50,003 nucleotides of DNA from Sideroxydans sp. (lineage in GTDB: Bacteria; Pseudomonadota; Gammaproteobacteria; Burkholderiales; Gallionellaceae): positions 1 through 50,003 of the forward strand of contig DAIDAJ010000104.1 of assembly GCA_027310665.1 (NCBI GenBank), read 5' to 3'. Both the position numbers and the translations under genes were made by a program. Under the pieces are notes generated by a model, which saw only the letters and a list, made by a program, of their open reading frames with translations, searched no databases and had not been told where the DNA came from. Of the stretch, positions 1 to 8,913 are shown piece after piece (within the stretch, counting starts at the first letter, position 1; each line of letters starts with the position of its first letter).

Positions 1-174
1 CACTTTGAGGCAGGGACGCTGGCGATGCAGGCGCAACTCGCGGATCATCGGATTGCTCCCCGCTTCCGGCACGCGCGCGTCCAGCACTTCGATGACGACA
101 TCGATGCGCGCCATGGTCTCGGCGGCTTTTTTCTTCGCCGAGGTCATGTGTCCAGGGAACCATTGAATCGCCAT
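1..174 (-). CDS. rbgA: Ribosome biogenesis GTPase RbgA/YlqF, N-terminal part
   Basis: This is the first 58 codons of a gene that runs off the left edge. The start is the CAT at 172-174 read on the minus strand, and the frame stays open to base 1. The visible protein begins MAIQWFPGHMTSAKKKAAE and continues through IDVVIEVLDARVPEAGSNP, the hallmark N-terminus of the circularly permuted GTPases YlqF/RbgA, which act in late assembly of the large ribosomal subunit. The GTP-binding G4-G5-G1-G3 motifs would lie outside the window. It is divergent from the fumarase gene, with about 100 bases between the two starts. Family assignment is firm; function in this organism follows from the family. Confidence 0.88.
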   Translation of the reverse strand, partial: MAIQWFPGHMTSAKKKAAETMARIDVVIEVLDARVPEAGSNPMIRELRLHRQRPCLKV

Positions 175-277
175 TTTTTGAGTCTGTTGCTTGAATGAGG
201 CGCGCATTCTAACTGTTATTTGACGCGGGTAGCCCTCCCTCCCATAATCGCCAAATCCCTAACTTGGAGTTCCATTC

Positions 278-1804
278 ATGACCACGATCCGCCAGCAGGA
301 TTTCATCGACAGCATCGCCGACGCTTTGCAGTTCATCTCCTACTACCACCCGGCAGACTATGTCCAGGCGCTGGCCGATGCGTACAAGCGCGAGGAATCG
401 CCTGCGGCGAAGGATGCGATGGCGCAGATACTTACCAACTCGCGCATGTGCGCCCTGGGCAAGCGCCCGATCTGCCAGGATACCGGCATCGTGGTGGCTT
501 TCGTGCGGGTGGGGATGGATGTGCGCTGGGCGGACGCCACGATGAGCATCACCGAGATGGTGAATGCCGGAGTGCGCAAGGGATATCTGTTGCCGGACAA
601 CGTGTTGCGCGCCTCCATCGTGAGCGACCCCGCGGGCAAGCGCAAGAACACGGGCGATAATACGCCGGCGGTGGTGCATTTCGAGCTGGTACCCGGCGAC
701 AAGGTGGATGTGCGCATCGCGGCCAAAGGCGGCGGTTCCGAGAACAAGTCCAAGATGGCGATGCTCAACCCCAGCGACGACCTGGTGGAATGGGTGGTGA
801 ACCAGTTGCCGGGTATGGGCGCCGGCTGGTGTCCGCCGGGGATGTTGGGCATCGGTATCGGCGGTACGGCGGAGAAGGCGGTATTGATGGCCAAGGAGTC
901 ATTGATGGAACCCATTGACATGACAGCCCTCAAGGCGCGCGGCGCAAAGAATCGCATCGAGGAACTGCGCATCGAAATCTACGACAGGGTGAACGCGCTG
1001 GGTATCGGTGCGCAAGGTCTGGGCGGTCTGACCACGGTGCTGGATGTGAAGATACTGGATTACCCGACTCATGCGGCTTCCAAGCCTGTCGCGATCATCC
1101 CCAACTGTGCTGCGACGCGGCACGTCGATTTCGAACTGGATGGCAGCGGTGTGGCTGAATTCACGCCGCCCAGGATCGAGGATTACCCGGACGTGCATTG
1201 GCACCCTGCGGCGGACGCCCGACACGTGAACCTGGATACCGTGACGCGTGCCGACATCGCGCAATGGCAGCCAGGCGATACCCTGCTTCTTTCCGGCAAA
1301 CTCCTGACCGGGCGCGACGCCGCGCACAAGCGCATCGTGGAAATGCTGGCAAAAGGCGAGAAACTGCCCGCCGGCGTGGATTTTAACGGTAGATTCATTT
1401 ACTATGTCGGCCCGGTCGATCCGGTGCGCGACGAGATAGTCGGGCCCGCCGGACCGACGACGGCGACACGCATGGACAAGTTCACGGAAGCCATGTTGGC
1501 GCAGACCGGTTTGATCGGCATGGTCGGCAAAGCGGAGCGCGGCAAGGCCGGTCTCGAGGCAATCAAAAAACACGCGGCGGTGTATCTGATGGCAGTGGGC
1601 GGGGCCGCCTATCTGGTGTCCAAAGCGATACGCAGCGCGAAAGTAGTGGCCTTCGCCGATCTCGGCATGGAAGCCATCTACGAGTTCGAGGTGCAGGACA
1701 TGCCGGTGACCGTGGCCGTGGACACGCAAGGGCGCTCGGTGCACGAGATCGGTCCGGCGGAGTGGAAGAAGCGGATCGGGATGATCCCGGTGAAACAGAT
1801 TTAG
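278..1804 (+). CDS. fumA: Fumarate hydratase, class I (iron-sulfur, FumA/FumB type)
   Basis: Catalyses reversible hydration of fumarate to malate in the citric acid cycle, in the cytoplasm, using a [4Fe-4S] cluster. The 508-residue length matches one-chain class I fumarases, with the alpha and beta domains fused. Three cysteines sit where the family has its cluster ligands: C66 in ICQDTG, C185 in GWCPPG and C277 in NCAATRH. An N-terminal KRPICQDTG stretch and a C-terminal domain with GPTTATRMDKF (about residue 390 onward) are typical. The start is supported by GGAG at 266-269, 8 bases before the ATG. The gene stands alone, divergent from rbgA and just upstream of the SRP RNA gene. An oxygen-sensitive fumarase would suit a microaerobic life, which is inference. 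Confidence 0.95.
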   Translation: MTTIRQQDFIDSIADALQFISYYHPADYVQALADAYKREESPAAKDAMAQILTNSRMCALGKRPICQDTGIVVAFVRVGMDVRWADATMSITEMVNAGVRKGYLLPDNVLRASIVSDPAGKRKNTGDNTPAVVHFELVPGDKVDVRIAAKGGGSENKSKMAMLNPSDDLVEWVVNQLPGMGAGWCPPGMLGIGIGGTAEKAVLMAKESLMEPIDMTALKARGAKNRIEELRIEIYDRVNALGIGAQGLGGLTTVLDVKILDYPTHAASKPVAIIPNCAATRHVDFELDGSGVAEFTPPRIEDYPDVHWHPAADARHVNLDTVTRADIAQWQPGDTLLLSGKLLTGRDAAHKRIVEMLAKGEKLPAGVDFNGRFIYYVGPVDPVRDEIVGPAGPTTATRMDKFTEAMLAQTGLIGMVGKAERGKAGLEAIKKHAAVYLMAVGGAAYLVSKAIRSAKVVAFADLGMEAIYEFEVQDMPVTVAVDTQGRSVHEIGPAEWKKRIGMIPVKQI

Positions 1805-1823
1805 TTGGTAAAGTTGAGAAGCG

Positions 1824-1851
1824 TTGCTGAATTGATGAGCAAAGCTTCAAT
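1824..1851 (+). promoter_or_regulatory. Putative sigma-70 promoter of the 4.5S RNA gene
   Basis: TTGCTG at 1824-1829 and TTCAAT at 1846-1851 are separated by 16 bases, and the predicted RNA 5' end at 1857 falls about 6 bases after the -10 box. Position is the main support; the boxes match consensus only partly. Confidence 0.35.
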
Positions 1852-1856
1852 GATTT

Positions 1857-1952
1857 GGCGGGTCTCCCCGCATTGCACTATGGTGAACCTGGTCAGGTCC
1901 GGAAGGAAGCAGCCACAGCCAATCGGTGCAAGTGCCGGGGGTAAGGCTCGCC
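1857..1952 (+). ncRNA. ffs: 4.5S RNA of the signal recognition particle (small bacterial SRP RNA)
   Basis: The RNA pairs with the Ffh protein and targets nascent membrane proteins to the SecYEG translocon. The conserved SRP domain IV is unmistakable: GGTCAGGTCCGGAAGGAAGC, containing the GGAA tetraloop and the asymmetric internal loop, followed by AGCC. The flanks pair as in the E. coli RNA: GCATTGCAC with GTGCAAGTGC, and GGCGGG at the 5' end with GCTCGCC at the 3' end. Total length of about 96 nt fits the short bacterial form. The ends are set by the outer helix and could be off by a few bases. It lies between fumA and dnaX, a common place for ffs in betaproteobacteria. Confidence 0.95.
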
Positions 1953-1980
1953 TCCCGTTTCTTTGAAGGTGTTTTATTTT

Positions 1981-2008
1981 TCGAGGGAATCACACTCGAT
2001 ATTTTTTT
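1981..2008 (+). terminator. Putative rho-independent terminator after the 4.5S RNA
   Basis: TCGAG (1981-1985) can pair with CTCGA (1995-1999) around a 9-base loop, followed by a run of seven T at 2002-2008. The stem is short, so efficiency is uncertain. The position directly after the SRP RNA and 10 bases before the dnaX start fits separation of the two transcripts. Confidence 0.45.
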
Positions 2009-2018
2009 GGCAGGCGAT

Positions 2019-3620
2019 ATGTCAGCGACTTCTGTACTGGCCCGCAAGTGGCGTCCCCGGAACTTCGCTCAACTGGCGGGGCAGGAACATGTCGTCCAGG
2101 CGCTGACCAACGCGCTGACACAGAACCGCCTGCACCACGCCTATCTTTTCACTGGCACGCGCGGCGTGGGCAAGACCACCATCGCGCGCATCTTCGCGAA
2201 ATCCCTGAATTGCGAGACCGGCGTGACGGCTACTCCGTGCGGTGTGTGCGGTGCCTGCACCGAGATCGACAGCGGGCGCTTCGTTGACCTGATCGAGCTG
2301 GATGCGGCGTCGAACACCCAGGTCGACAACATGCGCGAACTGCTGGAGAGTGCGCTGTATGCGCCGACCAGCGGGCGTTTCAAGGTATACATCATCGACG
2401 AAGTACATATGCTGTCGAAGTCGGCGTTCAACGCGATGCTGAAGACGCTGGAAGAGCCGCCGTCGCATGTGAAATTCATCCTTGCCACCACCGATCCGCA
2501 GAAGATCCCCGTCACCGTCCTGTCGCGCTGCCTGCAGTTCAACCTCAAGCAACTGCCGCCCGCGTTGATCCTGTCCCGCCTGCAATATGTGCTTGGACAG
2601 GAGAATATCCCGTTCGAGAACGGTGCGCTGAACCTGGTGGCACGTGCCGCCCAAGGAAGCATGCGCGATGCACTGAGCCTGCTGGACCAGGCGATCGCCT
2701 ATTCTTCCGGCAAGGTCGATGAAGTGCTGGTACGTACCATGCTGGGTGCGATCGATCAGGGTTACCTGTTCGACCTGCTTCAGACGCTGCGTGCCGGTGA
2801 CGGAGCCGGGCTGTTGCGCATCGCCGACGACATGGCTATACGCAGCCTTGCGTTCGAAGCCGCGTTGCAGGATCTTGCGACACTATTGCATCGCGTCGCG
2901 CTGGCACAGACCATCCCCCAGGCGATCCCGGACGACGAGCCCGAACGCCTGCGTCTGCTGGAGCTGGCGCAGCAGTTCACGCCGGAAGAGATACAGCTGA
3001 ACTACCAGATCGTCATTCACGGGCGCAACGAAATCAACCTTGCGCCGGACGAGTACGCTGGATTCACCATGACGCTCCTGCGTATGCTTACATTCGCTCC
3101 GCAAAATACCGGAGCAGACGCCGCGCAGCCAGCACCCAGGGCAGTGCCGGTTGCAGCAGGCGCATCGCGGCTGGTCGCGGCCGAGCCGGTTCCGGCAAGA
3201 CAGCCGGCCCACGCGGAGCAAAGCCCGGCAACTGGCGCCGGGCTGGATTGGAATACCTTGCTGGCACAACTCAATCTGCAAGGCATGGCGCGCGAATTGG
3301 CGAAAAACAGCGTATTGGCAAGCTTTGCGGAGGGGCGCATCGTCTTGAACCTTGCCCCGCAACATAAACACCTGCAAAGCAACAAGATCGCCCAGGAAAA
3401 ACTGCAAGCGGCACTCAGCGAATATTTCGTCAAGCCGGTCAGGTTGGTGGTGGAACTGGGAGCAACGAAGGATGCCGCAACCCCCGCTGCCGTCGAGCTG
3501 CATGAGAAGCAGACGCGCCAACAACAGGCTGAGGAAGCCATCAAGCAAGATGCATTTGTGCGCGAAGCGCAGACGTATCTGGGCGCACAAGTGATCGAGA
3601 ACTCGATCAGACCCGTATAA
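2019..3620 (+). CDS. dnaX: DNA polymerase III subunit gamma/tau
   Basis: The clamp-loader ATPase of the replicative polymerase. The AAA+ domain shows Walker A GTRGVGKT at 46-53, a zinc-binding set C65, C74, C77, C80, Walker B IIDEVH ending at 130, and the sensor-1 region [10 protein letters not shown] followed by SRCLQF. A proline/alanine-rich linker (about 375-430) leads to a C-terminal domain that would contact the polymerase (tau part). At 533 residues it is shorter than E. coli DnaX (643). I saw no A-AAA-AAG slippery heptamer of the kind that makes gamma in E. coli. The frame is open further upstream, but ATG 2019 ([13 protein letters not shown]) matches the family start and upstream codons overlap the SRP RNA. 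It is followed by ybaB and recR, the classic dnaX operon. Confidence 0.95.
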   Translation: MSATSVLARKWRPRNFAQLAGQEHVVQALTNALTQNRLHHAYLFTGTRGVGKTTIARIFAKSLNCETGVTATPCGVCGACTEIDSGRFVDLIELDAASNTQVDNMRELLESALYAPTSGRFKVYIIDEVHMLSKSAFNAMLKTLEEPPSHVKFILATTDPQKIPVTVLSRCLQFNLKQLPPALILSRLQYVLGQENIPFENGALNLVARAAQGSMRDALSLLDQAIAYSSGKVDEVLVRTMLGAIDQGYLFDLLQTLRAGDGAGLLRIADDMAIRSLAFEAALQDLATLLHRVALAQTIPQAIPDDEPERLRLLELAQQFTPEEIQLNYQIVIHGRNEINLAPDEYAGFTMTLLRMLTFAPQNTGADAAQPAPRAVPVAAGASRLVAAEPVPARQPAHAEQSPATGAGLDWNTLLAQLNLQGMARELAKNSVLASFAEGRIVLNLAPQHKHLQSNKIAQEKLQAALSEYFVKPVRLVVELGATKDAATPAAVELHEKQTRQQQAEEAIKQDAFVREAQTYLGAQVIENSIRPV

Positions 3621-3640
3621 CTAAACCGGAGGAAGTGGAA

Positions 3641-3964
3641 ATGATGAAGGGCGGATTGGCCGGGCTGATGAAGCAGGCGCAACAGATGCAGGCAAACATG
3701 AAGAAGGCACAGGACGAGCTGGCCAATGTTGAAGTGGAGGGACAATCCGGCTCGGGCATGGTCAAAGTGACCATGACCTGTGGACATGAGGTTCGCCGCG
3801 TGAACCTCGATCAAAGCGTGATGGACGACAAGGAGATGCTGGAAGACCTGATCGTCGCCGCCTTGAACGATGCAAACAAGAAAGCTGCCGAGACTTCCCA
3901 GAAGCGGATGAGCGGATTCACGGCCGGAATGAATCTGCCGCCCGGCATGAGCTTGCCGTTTTGA
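3641..3964 (+). CDS. ybaB: YbaB/EbfC family nucleoid-associated protein
   Basis: A small DNA-binding protein of 107 residues, known in the family as a homodimer that binds DNA and is nearly always encoded between dnaX and recR. The N-terminus [20 protein letters not shown] is the conserved helical region. The middle contains the family beta segment ([19 protein letters not shown]). ATG 3641 is preferred over an in-frame GTG at 3635 because GGAGG at 3628-3632 stands 8 bases before it. Its stop overlaps the recR start (TGATG), so the two are translationally coupled. Confidence 0.93.
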   Translation: MMKGGLAGLMKQAQQMQANMKKAQDELANVEVEGQSGSGMVKVTMTCGHEVRRVNLDQSVMDDKEMLEDLIVAALNDANKKAAETSQKRMSGFTAGMNLPPGMSLPF

Positions 3965-4563
3965 TGAATCCACCTTCCAGTCTGGAAGAGCTGATCAAGG
4001 CATTGCGTTGCCTGCCGGGCGTAGGACCGAAATCCGCACAGCGCATGGCTTACCACCTGTTGCAGCGCGACAGGCAAGGTGCTCTGCATCTGGCCCGTTC
4101 GCTCGATCATGCTGTGGAAAGCGTCAAGCACTGTACCAAGTGCAATAATTTTTCCGAAGAAGAAATATGCCCTTTGTGCCGCTCGTCGCGGCGCGAGACC
4201 AATATGTTGTGCGTGGTCGAGATGCCTGCGGACCTGCTGATGATGGAGCAGGCTCAGTGCTTTCGCGGCATGTACTTCGTGTTGATGGGGCGTTTGTCGC
4301 CGCTGGATGGGCTGGGTGCACGCGAACTTCCGCTGGAGCGCTTGCTAAGGCGCGCGCAGGAGTTGTCGTGCGAAGTGATCCTGGCGACCAATTTCACGGT
4401 TGAGGGCGAAGCGACAGCGCATTATCTGGCGACTTTGCTGGGGGCGCAGGGCATCAAGGTGTCGCGCATCGCGCGCGGATTGCCGGTGGGCGGGGAACTG
4501 GAACATGTTGATAGCGGGACCTTGGCGCAGGCGGTGCTGGAGAGACGGGCGGTGACAGAATGA
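3964..4563 (+). CDS. recR: Recombination mediator protein RecR
   Basis: Part of the RecFOR pathway that loads RecA on gapped single-stranded DNA; its partner RecO is also in this window (19295-20026). The 199 residues show the N-terminal helix-hairpin-helix ([19 protein letters not shown]), a four-cysteine zinc finger (C57, C60, C69, C72) and a TOPRIM domain starting at [15 protein letters not shown]. The C-terminal [12 protein letters not shown] stretch is conserved. The start ATG 3964 overlaps the ybaB stop. The stop overlaps the next start (ATGA), continuing the operon into rluB. Confidence 0.95.
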   Translation: MNPPSSLEELIKALRCLPGVGPKSAQRMAYHLLQRDRQGALHLARSLDHAVESVKHCTKCNNFSEEEICPLCRSSRRETNMLCVVEMPADLLMMEQAQCFRGMYFVLMGRLSPLDGLGARELPLERLLRRAQELSCEVILATNFTVEGEATAHYLATLLGAQGIKVSRIARGLPVGGELEHVDSGTLAQAVLERRAVTE

Positions 4564-5402
4564 GCGAGCAAACCGAAGCAAGTCCGCAGGGCGAACGACT
4601 GCAAAAAGTGCTGGCGCAAGCCGGTATCGGCTCGCGTCGCGAAATGGAGGAATGGATCAGCGCCGGTCGGGTGAGCGTGAACGGCACAGTGGCCACCTTG
4701 GGGATGCGTGTCTCCGAAGGCGACAAAGTGCTGGTGGACGGGCGCCATATCCGCCTGCAACTGCAGGCAGAGCAAACATTGCCGCGAATTTTGCTCTATC
4801 ACAAGCAGGAAGGCGAAATCGTCAGCCGCGATGATCCGAAGGAGCGTGCCAACGTTTTTGACGCTCTACCGAAATTGCGCGGACAGAAATGGATCGCGAT
4901 CGGGCGTCTGGACTTCAACACCAGCGGGTTGCTTATCTTCACTACCTCCGGCGAACTGGCCAATCGCCTGATGCACCCGCGTTTTGAAGTCGAGCGTGAA
5001 TATGCGGTGCGAGTTCAGGGAGAGATGACTCAGGATCAGATGCACCAGATGATCAAGGAAGGTATCGAACTGGAAGATGGGCTGGTGCGTTTCGAGCATC
5101 TTAGCGACGAAGGCGGCGAGGGTTTCAATCACTGGTATCGCCTGGTGCTCAAGGAAGGGCGTAACCGGGTGGTGCGGCGTACTTTCGAGGCATTGGGTTT
5201 GCCAGTGAGCCGTCTGATGCGGGTGCGTTTCGGGATGATCAATCTGCCGCCGCGCATCAAGCGCGGCATGATGGCCGAACTGGGCGAGCACGAGGTAAGG
5301 GCGATTCTGGAATGGGTTGGTTTGCCCGCCGGCGTTGCCAGACAAGTGGTTGACGATGGGCGCAAGAGCAAGCTGCAACGCGCACGGCCGCGTAAAAATT
5401 AA
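4560..5402 (+). CDS. rluB: 23S rRNA pseudouridine synthase B
   Basis: Converts a uridine of 23S rRNA (2605 in E. coli) to pseudouridine. An N-terminal S4 RNA-binding domain (about residues 12-60, [20 protein letters not shown]) is followed by the RsuA/RluB catalytic domain, with the active-site aspartate D118 in [11 protein letters not shown]. The downstream [15 protein letters not shown] and [10 protein letters not shown] motifs are typical of the RsuA/RluB/RluE/RluF group. RluB is preferred over RsuA or RluF from length (280) and the basic C-terminal tail ending RARPRKN. It overlaps recR by four bases and is the last gene of the dnaX operon. Confidence 0.88.
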   Translation: MSEQTEASPQGERLQKVLAQAGIGSRREMEEWISAGRVSVNGTVATLGMRVSEGDKVLVDGRHIRLQLQAEQTLPRILLYHKQEGEIVSRDDPKERANVFDALPKLRGQKWIAIGRLDFNTSGLLIFTTSGELANRLMHPRFEVEREYAVRVQGEMTQDQMHQMIKEGIELEDGLVRFEHLSDEGGEGFNHWYRLVLKEGRNRVVRRTFEALGLPVSRLMRVRFGMINLPPRIKRGMMAELGEHEVRAILEWVGLPAGVARQVVDDGRKSKLQRARPRKN

Positions 5403-5434
5403 AACTGGCGAGATTGGCATACACTCGTTAAAAT

Positions 5435-5456
5435 CCGCGGGCTTAAGCGGCTTTCT
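5435..5456 (+). terminator. Weak hairpin after rluB, possible terminator
   Basis: CCGC (5435-5438) can pair with GCGG (5447-5450), followed by a short pyrimidine run CTTTCTT. The stem is only four base pairs, so this is tentative. The remainder of the 99-base gap to the next gene shows no clear signal. Confidence 0.2.
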
Positions 5457-5501
5457 TAAGTGATAACGGTAACCTAGACGCGAACTGGCGAGCAGGAAGA
5501 C

Positions 5502-6779
5502 ATGGAAGAGCGGGGCAACAAGACCATCATCTGCAGCGTATTGTTTTTGGAAATAGCTGAATATTCAAAAAAATCCGTTTCGGGTCAGATATCGCTGAAA
5601 GAGCGTTTCAACGCTTTTCTGTCCATCGCCATTCGCGATGTGCCCGTCAACGACCGCATTATTCTGGATACCGGAGATGGCGCGGCGATCAGTTTCCTCG
5701 GCGACATCAGCGACGCGTTGCATGCCGCATTGAGCATGCGCAGCAGCCTGCTGAATGAAGGCGTGCGGATGGAGCCGCCTTTACTGGTGCGCATAGGCGT
5801 CAACCTCGGGCCTGTGCGTTTGGTCAAGGATATCAACGGTCAACCCAATATCGTCGGCGATGGAATCAACGTTGCGCAGCGCGTGATGGGTTTCGCGGAT
5901 CCGGGGCAGATACTGGTATCGCGCTCGTATTACGACGCGGTTTCCCGCTTGTCGCAGGAATATGCCGGCATGTTCCATTACCAGGGATCGCGAACCGACA
6001 AGCACGTACGCGAGCATGAGGTGTACGCGATTGGCTATCCGGGCGACTTTACCTCCACGCAGCGTACGCTCGCGAAGCAGTCCAGACACGCGGGAGCAAC
6101 GGGCGTTGATGCGGTGCTGTTCAGGCTGGAGAGTTACTGGGATATTTTTGCCGCCAGGATGGCTCGGTGGGAACGTTTTGCAGTCGAGTCATTCCGCGAC
6201 GCGTCTGCCAGGCAGCGCGCCGGGATTATTGGAGCTGCGCTGGTTGCGGTCGCTCTGTTGCTTGCGCTGACGATCAAGCTTGCGACCCATCCGGAACCGA
6301 AACCTGCGCAAATTGCTTCCGTGGAGCCGGTTAAAACGGATAAATTGCCGGCCTCTTCGGTTGTCGAGACAGGGCAGGCCAAAGTTGCCAAAGAGGCTGC
6401 CAAGGGAGCCAACGAGAATCCCAAAGCCGTCAAAGAGGCTGCCAGGGAAGGTGACACGGACGCAAGGAAGGCAGCCCGGAAATCAAGGAAGGCTGCCGCG
6501 GCCGAACAAAAAGCGCAGGATGCAAAGAAGGATCCTCGCATCAGAACCTTGGCTGAGACGACTGGTGCGCCTGCCGTGGTGAGTTTGGGGGTCCTGCCCT
6601 GGGGCGAGATTTATCTGGATGGTAGAATGCAGGGAGTCAGCCCACCCCTGATGGAATTGCAGGTCGTTGAAGGCCAGCACGAGATAAAGATTCGAAATAC
6701 AACCTTTCCGACAGTCACCCGTATTATTACGGTGAAATCGGGAGAGAAGATAAAAATCAGGCATAGATTCGCCAATTAG
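5502..6779 (+). CDS. Membrane protein with class III nucleotide-cyclase-like domain and C-terminal PEGA domain
   Basis: Residues about 8-170 resemble the catalytic domain of class III adenylate/guanylate cyclases: IICSVLFLEIAEYS, then LDTGDGAAISFLG and NIVGDGINVAQRVMGFADPG. The second metal aspartate is present (D59), but the first metal position reads E17 instead of D, so activity is uncertain. One transmembrane segment follows at about 233-255 (IIGAALVAVALLLALTI). Next comes a lysine/alanine-rich, low-complexity stretch (about 295-345, repeats of the type KEAAK) and a PEGA domain at the C-terminus (WGEIYLDGRMQGVSPPLMELQ). This implies a cytoplasmic cyclase-like head and a periplasmic PEGA tail. 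It heads a three-gene set with a lipoprotein and a Ser/Thr kinase. Substrate and activity cannot be told from sequence. Confidence 0.75.
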   Translation: MEERGNKTIICSVLFLEIAEYSKKSVSGQISLKERFNAFLSIAIRDVPVNDRIILDTGDGAAISFLGDISDALHAALSMRSSLLNEGVRMEPPLLVRIGVNLGPVRLVKDINGQPNIVGDGINVAQRVMGFADPGQILVSRSYYDAVSRLSQEYAGMFHYQGSRTDKHVREHEVYAIGYPGDFTSTQRTLAKQSRHAGATGVDAVLFRLESYWDIFAARMARWERFAVESFRDASARQRAGIIGAALVAVALLLALTIKLATHPEPKPAQIASVEPVKTDKLPASSVVETGQAKVAKEAAKGANENPKAVKEAAREGDTDARKAARKSRKAAAAEQKAQDAKKDPRIRTLAETTGAPAVVSLGVLPWGEIYLDGRMQGVSPPLMELQVVEGQHEIKIRNTTFPTVTRIITVKSGEKIKIRHRFAN

Positions 6780-6815
6780 CGATTTTTTGCGTCTGTGAAG
6801 AACTGGAGTGTTTGG

Positions 6816-7214
6816 ATGTCAGGTTGCCGCAATGCGCTGCTGGGAGTGGTTGTTATTGGGCTCCTCAGTGGCTGCCAGGCGCTGAACTCTTGCGACGAGT
6901 GCTGGTGGTACAACAGGACGGCCAGTCATAAATTGAGCAAGGGCGTTGAAAACTACGAAGATGGAAATTACATTGCCTCGATTGAGGCATTGAACAACGT
7001 ACTTCAAACGAAACTGGCCGACCGGGATGATAAAGTGAGTGCATATAAATATATCGCTTTCATACACTGCGTCTCCGGGAGGGAGAAGATGTGTTATGAG
7101 GCATTCCGGAAAGCGCTGCTGTTGAATCCCAATTTCGAATTGACTCCGGCCGAGGCGGGTCATCCGGTTTGGGGGCCGGTGTTTCGCAGCGCCAAGGCGA
7201 AATTCAAAAAATAA
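6816..7214 (+). CDS. Small lipoprotein with a tetratricopeptide-like region
   Basis: A 132-residue protein with a signal peptide ending in the lipobox LLSGC (modified Cys about residue 20). ATG 6816 is chosen over GTG 6795 because GGAG at 6805-6808 lies 7 bases upstream and the signal peptide then has normal length. After a cysteine- and tryptophan-rich stretch (SCDECWWYNR), the remainder looks helical and TPR-like (NYEDGNYIASIEALNNVLQ, then CYEAFRKALLLNPNFELTPAEAG). It resembles small lipoproteins found beside Ser/Thr kinases and type VI secretion genes (the TssQ type). No secretion genes are nearby, so I do not assign that role. It sits 36 bases after the cyclase-PEGA gene and 18 before the kinase gene. 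Confidence 0.7.
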   Translation: MSGCRNALLGVVVIGLLSGCQALNSCDECWWYNRTASHKLSKGVENYEDGNYIASIEALNNVLQTKLADRDDKVSAYKYIAFIHCVSGREKMCYEAFRKALLLNPNFELTPAEAGHPVWGPVFRSAKAKFKK

Positions 7215-7232
7215 ACTATCCTCACGGGAATT

Positions 7233-8450
7233 ATGATCACTCATTTGGGGCGTTACGAGATTGTCGGCGAACTTGGCCAGGGGGCAATGGGTGTCGTTTA
7301 CAAGGCAACCGACCCCCTGATTGACCGCGTCGTTGCAATCAAGACCATCACCCTGAGTCTTGCGCAGGAAGAGCGAGACGAATATGAGGCACGATTCTAC
7401 CAGGAGGCCAAGGCGGCCGGCCGCCTCAGCCATCCCAATATCGTTACCATATACGACGTCGGACGTAGCGGTGACATTGCCTATATCGCGATGGAATTCC
7501 TGCAAGGCCGGGAGTTGCGCGACATCCTCAATGACGACAAGTTGCTGCCCGTCGACCAGGTCCTCGATATCGTGACGCAAGTGGCCATGGGACTGGCCTA
7601 TGCGCATGAACACGGCATCATTCATCGCGATATCAAGCCTTCAAACATCATGGTGGGGCGGGACTGCCAGGTCAAGATCACAGACTTCGGCATTGCGCGC
7701 ATGGCTTCTGCCGGTGTGCGCACGCAGACAGGCATGGTCCTCGGCTCCCCGAAATACATGTCTCCCGAGCAGGTCATGGGCAAATTGACCGATCAGCGTT
7801 CCGATATCTTCTCCTTGGGCGTCATGCTGTATGAGATGCTGACGGGACAGCCCGCGTTCACGGGCGAGAACGTGAACGCGATCATGTATCAGACCTTGAA
7901 TGCGATCCCGCAGCCTCCGAAATCGCTGAATCCGGCTGTGCCGGAGATGCTCAATTTCATTGTGGCCAAGGCGCTGGCGAAAGACGTGGATAACCGCTAC
8001 CAGAATGCCAGAGATTTGGCGAACGATCTGCGCGCCTGCCGGGGCACCATGCCGGGCAGCTTGTTTTCTGCGGATGTGCCCAAGCCGGTCAAGGCGGCAT
8101 CTGCGACAGATGCGGACGCCACGGAGGTGGACTCTGGCGAAGAATCCGATCCTGGCGTGACGATGAGGCTGTCTCCCTCATTTGACTCGGCTGCTGCAAC
8201 GATGCGCCTGGCCGCGATGACGGCCAGTCAGGAAGATGTGGACGAACTGTCCAAGACCTTCAAGATGGCACGTCCCAGCATCGAAGAGATCAATCGGTCC
8301 GCGCCACAGGCCGCGGCGTCCGCCAAGCGCGTGCCGAGCAATACGGCACATCCGGCGGGAGAGGCGCGGGCTTCCAGGGGAGGGGGGATTTTGTTGATGG
8401 CTATTGTTGCCCTGATCCTGATCGGACTGATCTCCGCACTGCTGTTTTAG
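7233..8450 (+). CDS. Membrane-anchored serine/threonine protein kinase (PknB/Hanks type)
   Basis: All main kinase motifs are present: glycine loop GELGQGAMGVVY (12-23), ATP lysine K37 in VAIK, catalytic loop HRDIKPSN with D133, DFG at 151-153, and activation-segment end SPEQ. It should phosphorylate Ser/Thr of target proteins. Beyond the kinase domain (to about 275) is a polar linker with two TMRL-type threonine motifs (VTMRLS, ATMRLA), the sort of site that can be autophosphorylated or bound by FHA domains (inference). One C-terminal transmembrane helix (about 384-404) ends the chain almost at the membrane, so unlike PknB there is no periplasmic PASTA sensor. With the cyclase-PEGA protein and lipoprotein it forms a likely envelope-signalling unit. 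Confidence 0.9.
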   Translation: MITHLGRYEIVGELGQGAMGVVYKATDPLIDRVVAIKTITLSLAQEERDEYEARFYQEAKAAGRLSHPNIVTIYDVGRSGDIAYIAMEFLQGRELRDILNDDKLLPVDQVLDIVTQVAMGLAYAHEHGIIHRDIKPSNIMVGRDCQVKITDFGIARMASAGVRTQTGMVLGSPKYMSPEQVMGKLTDQRSDIFSLGVMLYEMLTGQPAFTGENVNAIMYQTLNAIPQPPKSLNPAVPEMLNFIVAKALAKDVDNRYQNARDLANDLRACRGTMPGSLFSADVPKPVKAASATDADATEVDSGEESDPGVTMRLSPSFDSAAATMRLAAMTASQEDVDELSKTFKMARPSIEEINRSAPQAAASAKRVPSNTAHPAGEARASRGGGILLMAIVALILIGLISALLF

Positions 8451-8472
8451 CCGGCTCCAGGGAATGACCGGT

Positions 8473-8913
8473 ATGCAGCGGCATTTCAAGTTGCGCCCAT
8501 CCCGTGCTTTGGCCTTGTTTTTGTTCATTCTGTGTTTGTCTGCGCTTGTTTCCATATGGTCGCTGCCGTTCCCCGCGCTGATCTTGCTGGTCCTGTCGTT
8601 GATTGTGTTGTCCTGGAGCGGCTATTGTCTGTTGCTACATGCAGGCTTGCGTATGGGAAATTCCTGTGTCGCCTTGAGGCTGGAGGAGGGCGACGAGGTC
8701 GTCCTCGTCTTGCGCAACGGCAGCCACTTGATGTGCAGGCTATGTGGCGATTCCCTGGTGACTCCCTATATTGTCATCCTGAATGTTACAAGGAATGAAC
8801 AGCGTGGAGGGCGCAGTGTGCTAATCATGCCGGACGCGATCGGAGCGGAGAGTTTCCGTCGTTTGCGCGTTATTCTGCGATGGGGAGACGCGGCCAATCA
8901 GGTCGCGACATAG
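8473..8913 (+). CDS. ygfX: YgfX-like inner membrane protein
   Basis: About 146 residues with a short basic N-terminus ([11 protein letters not shown]), two adjacent hydrophobic helices (about residues 14-55) and a small soluble C-terminal domain. The RPSR motif before the helices and the overall layout match YgfX/CptA, a family linked in E. coli to the SdhE (YgfY) flavinylation factor and to effects on cell shape. ATG 8473 is preferred to ATG 8464 because the AGGGA at 8459-8463 is too close to the latter. It converges on nadB, and the two coding regions overlap by 16 bases. No sdhE partner is visible next to it, so the toxin role described in E. coli should not be assumed. Confidence 0.6.
   Translation: MQRHFKLRPSRALALFLFILCLSALVSIWSLPFPALILLVLSLIVLSWSGYCLLLHAGLRMGNSCVALRLEEGDEVVLVLRNGSHLMCRLCGDSLVTPYIVILNVTRNEQRGGRSVLIMPDAIGAESFRRLRVILRWGDAANQVAT

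Noticed and set aside
2019-3620. Programmed frameshift in dnaX
   Set aside because: No A-AAA-AAG slippery site with a downstream stem was seen; the frame runs to one normal stop.
6816-7214. Type VI secretion lipoprotein (TssQ)
   Set aside because: Similarity is only in size and TPR-like character, and no other type VI secretion genes are in the window.
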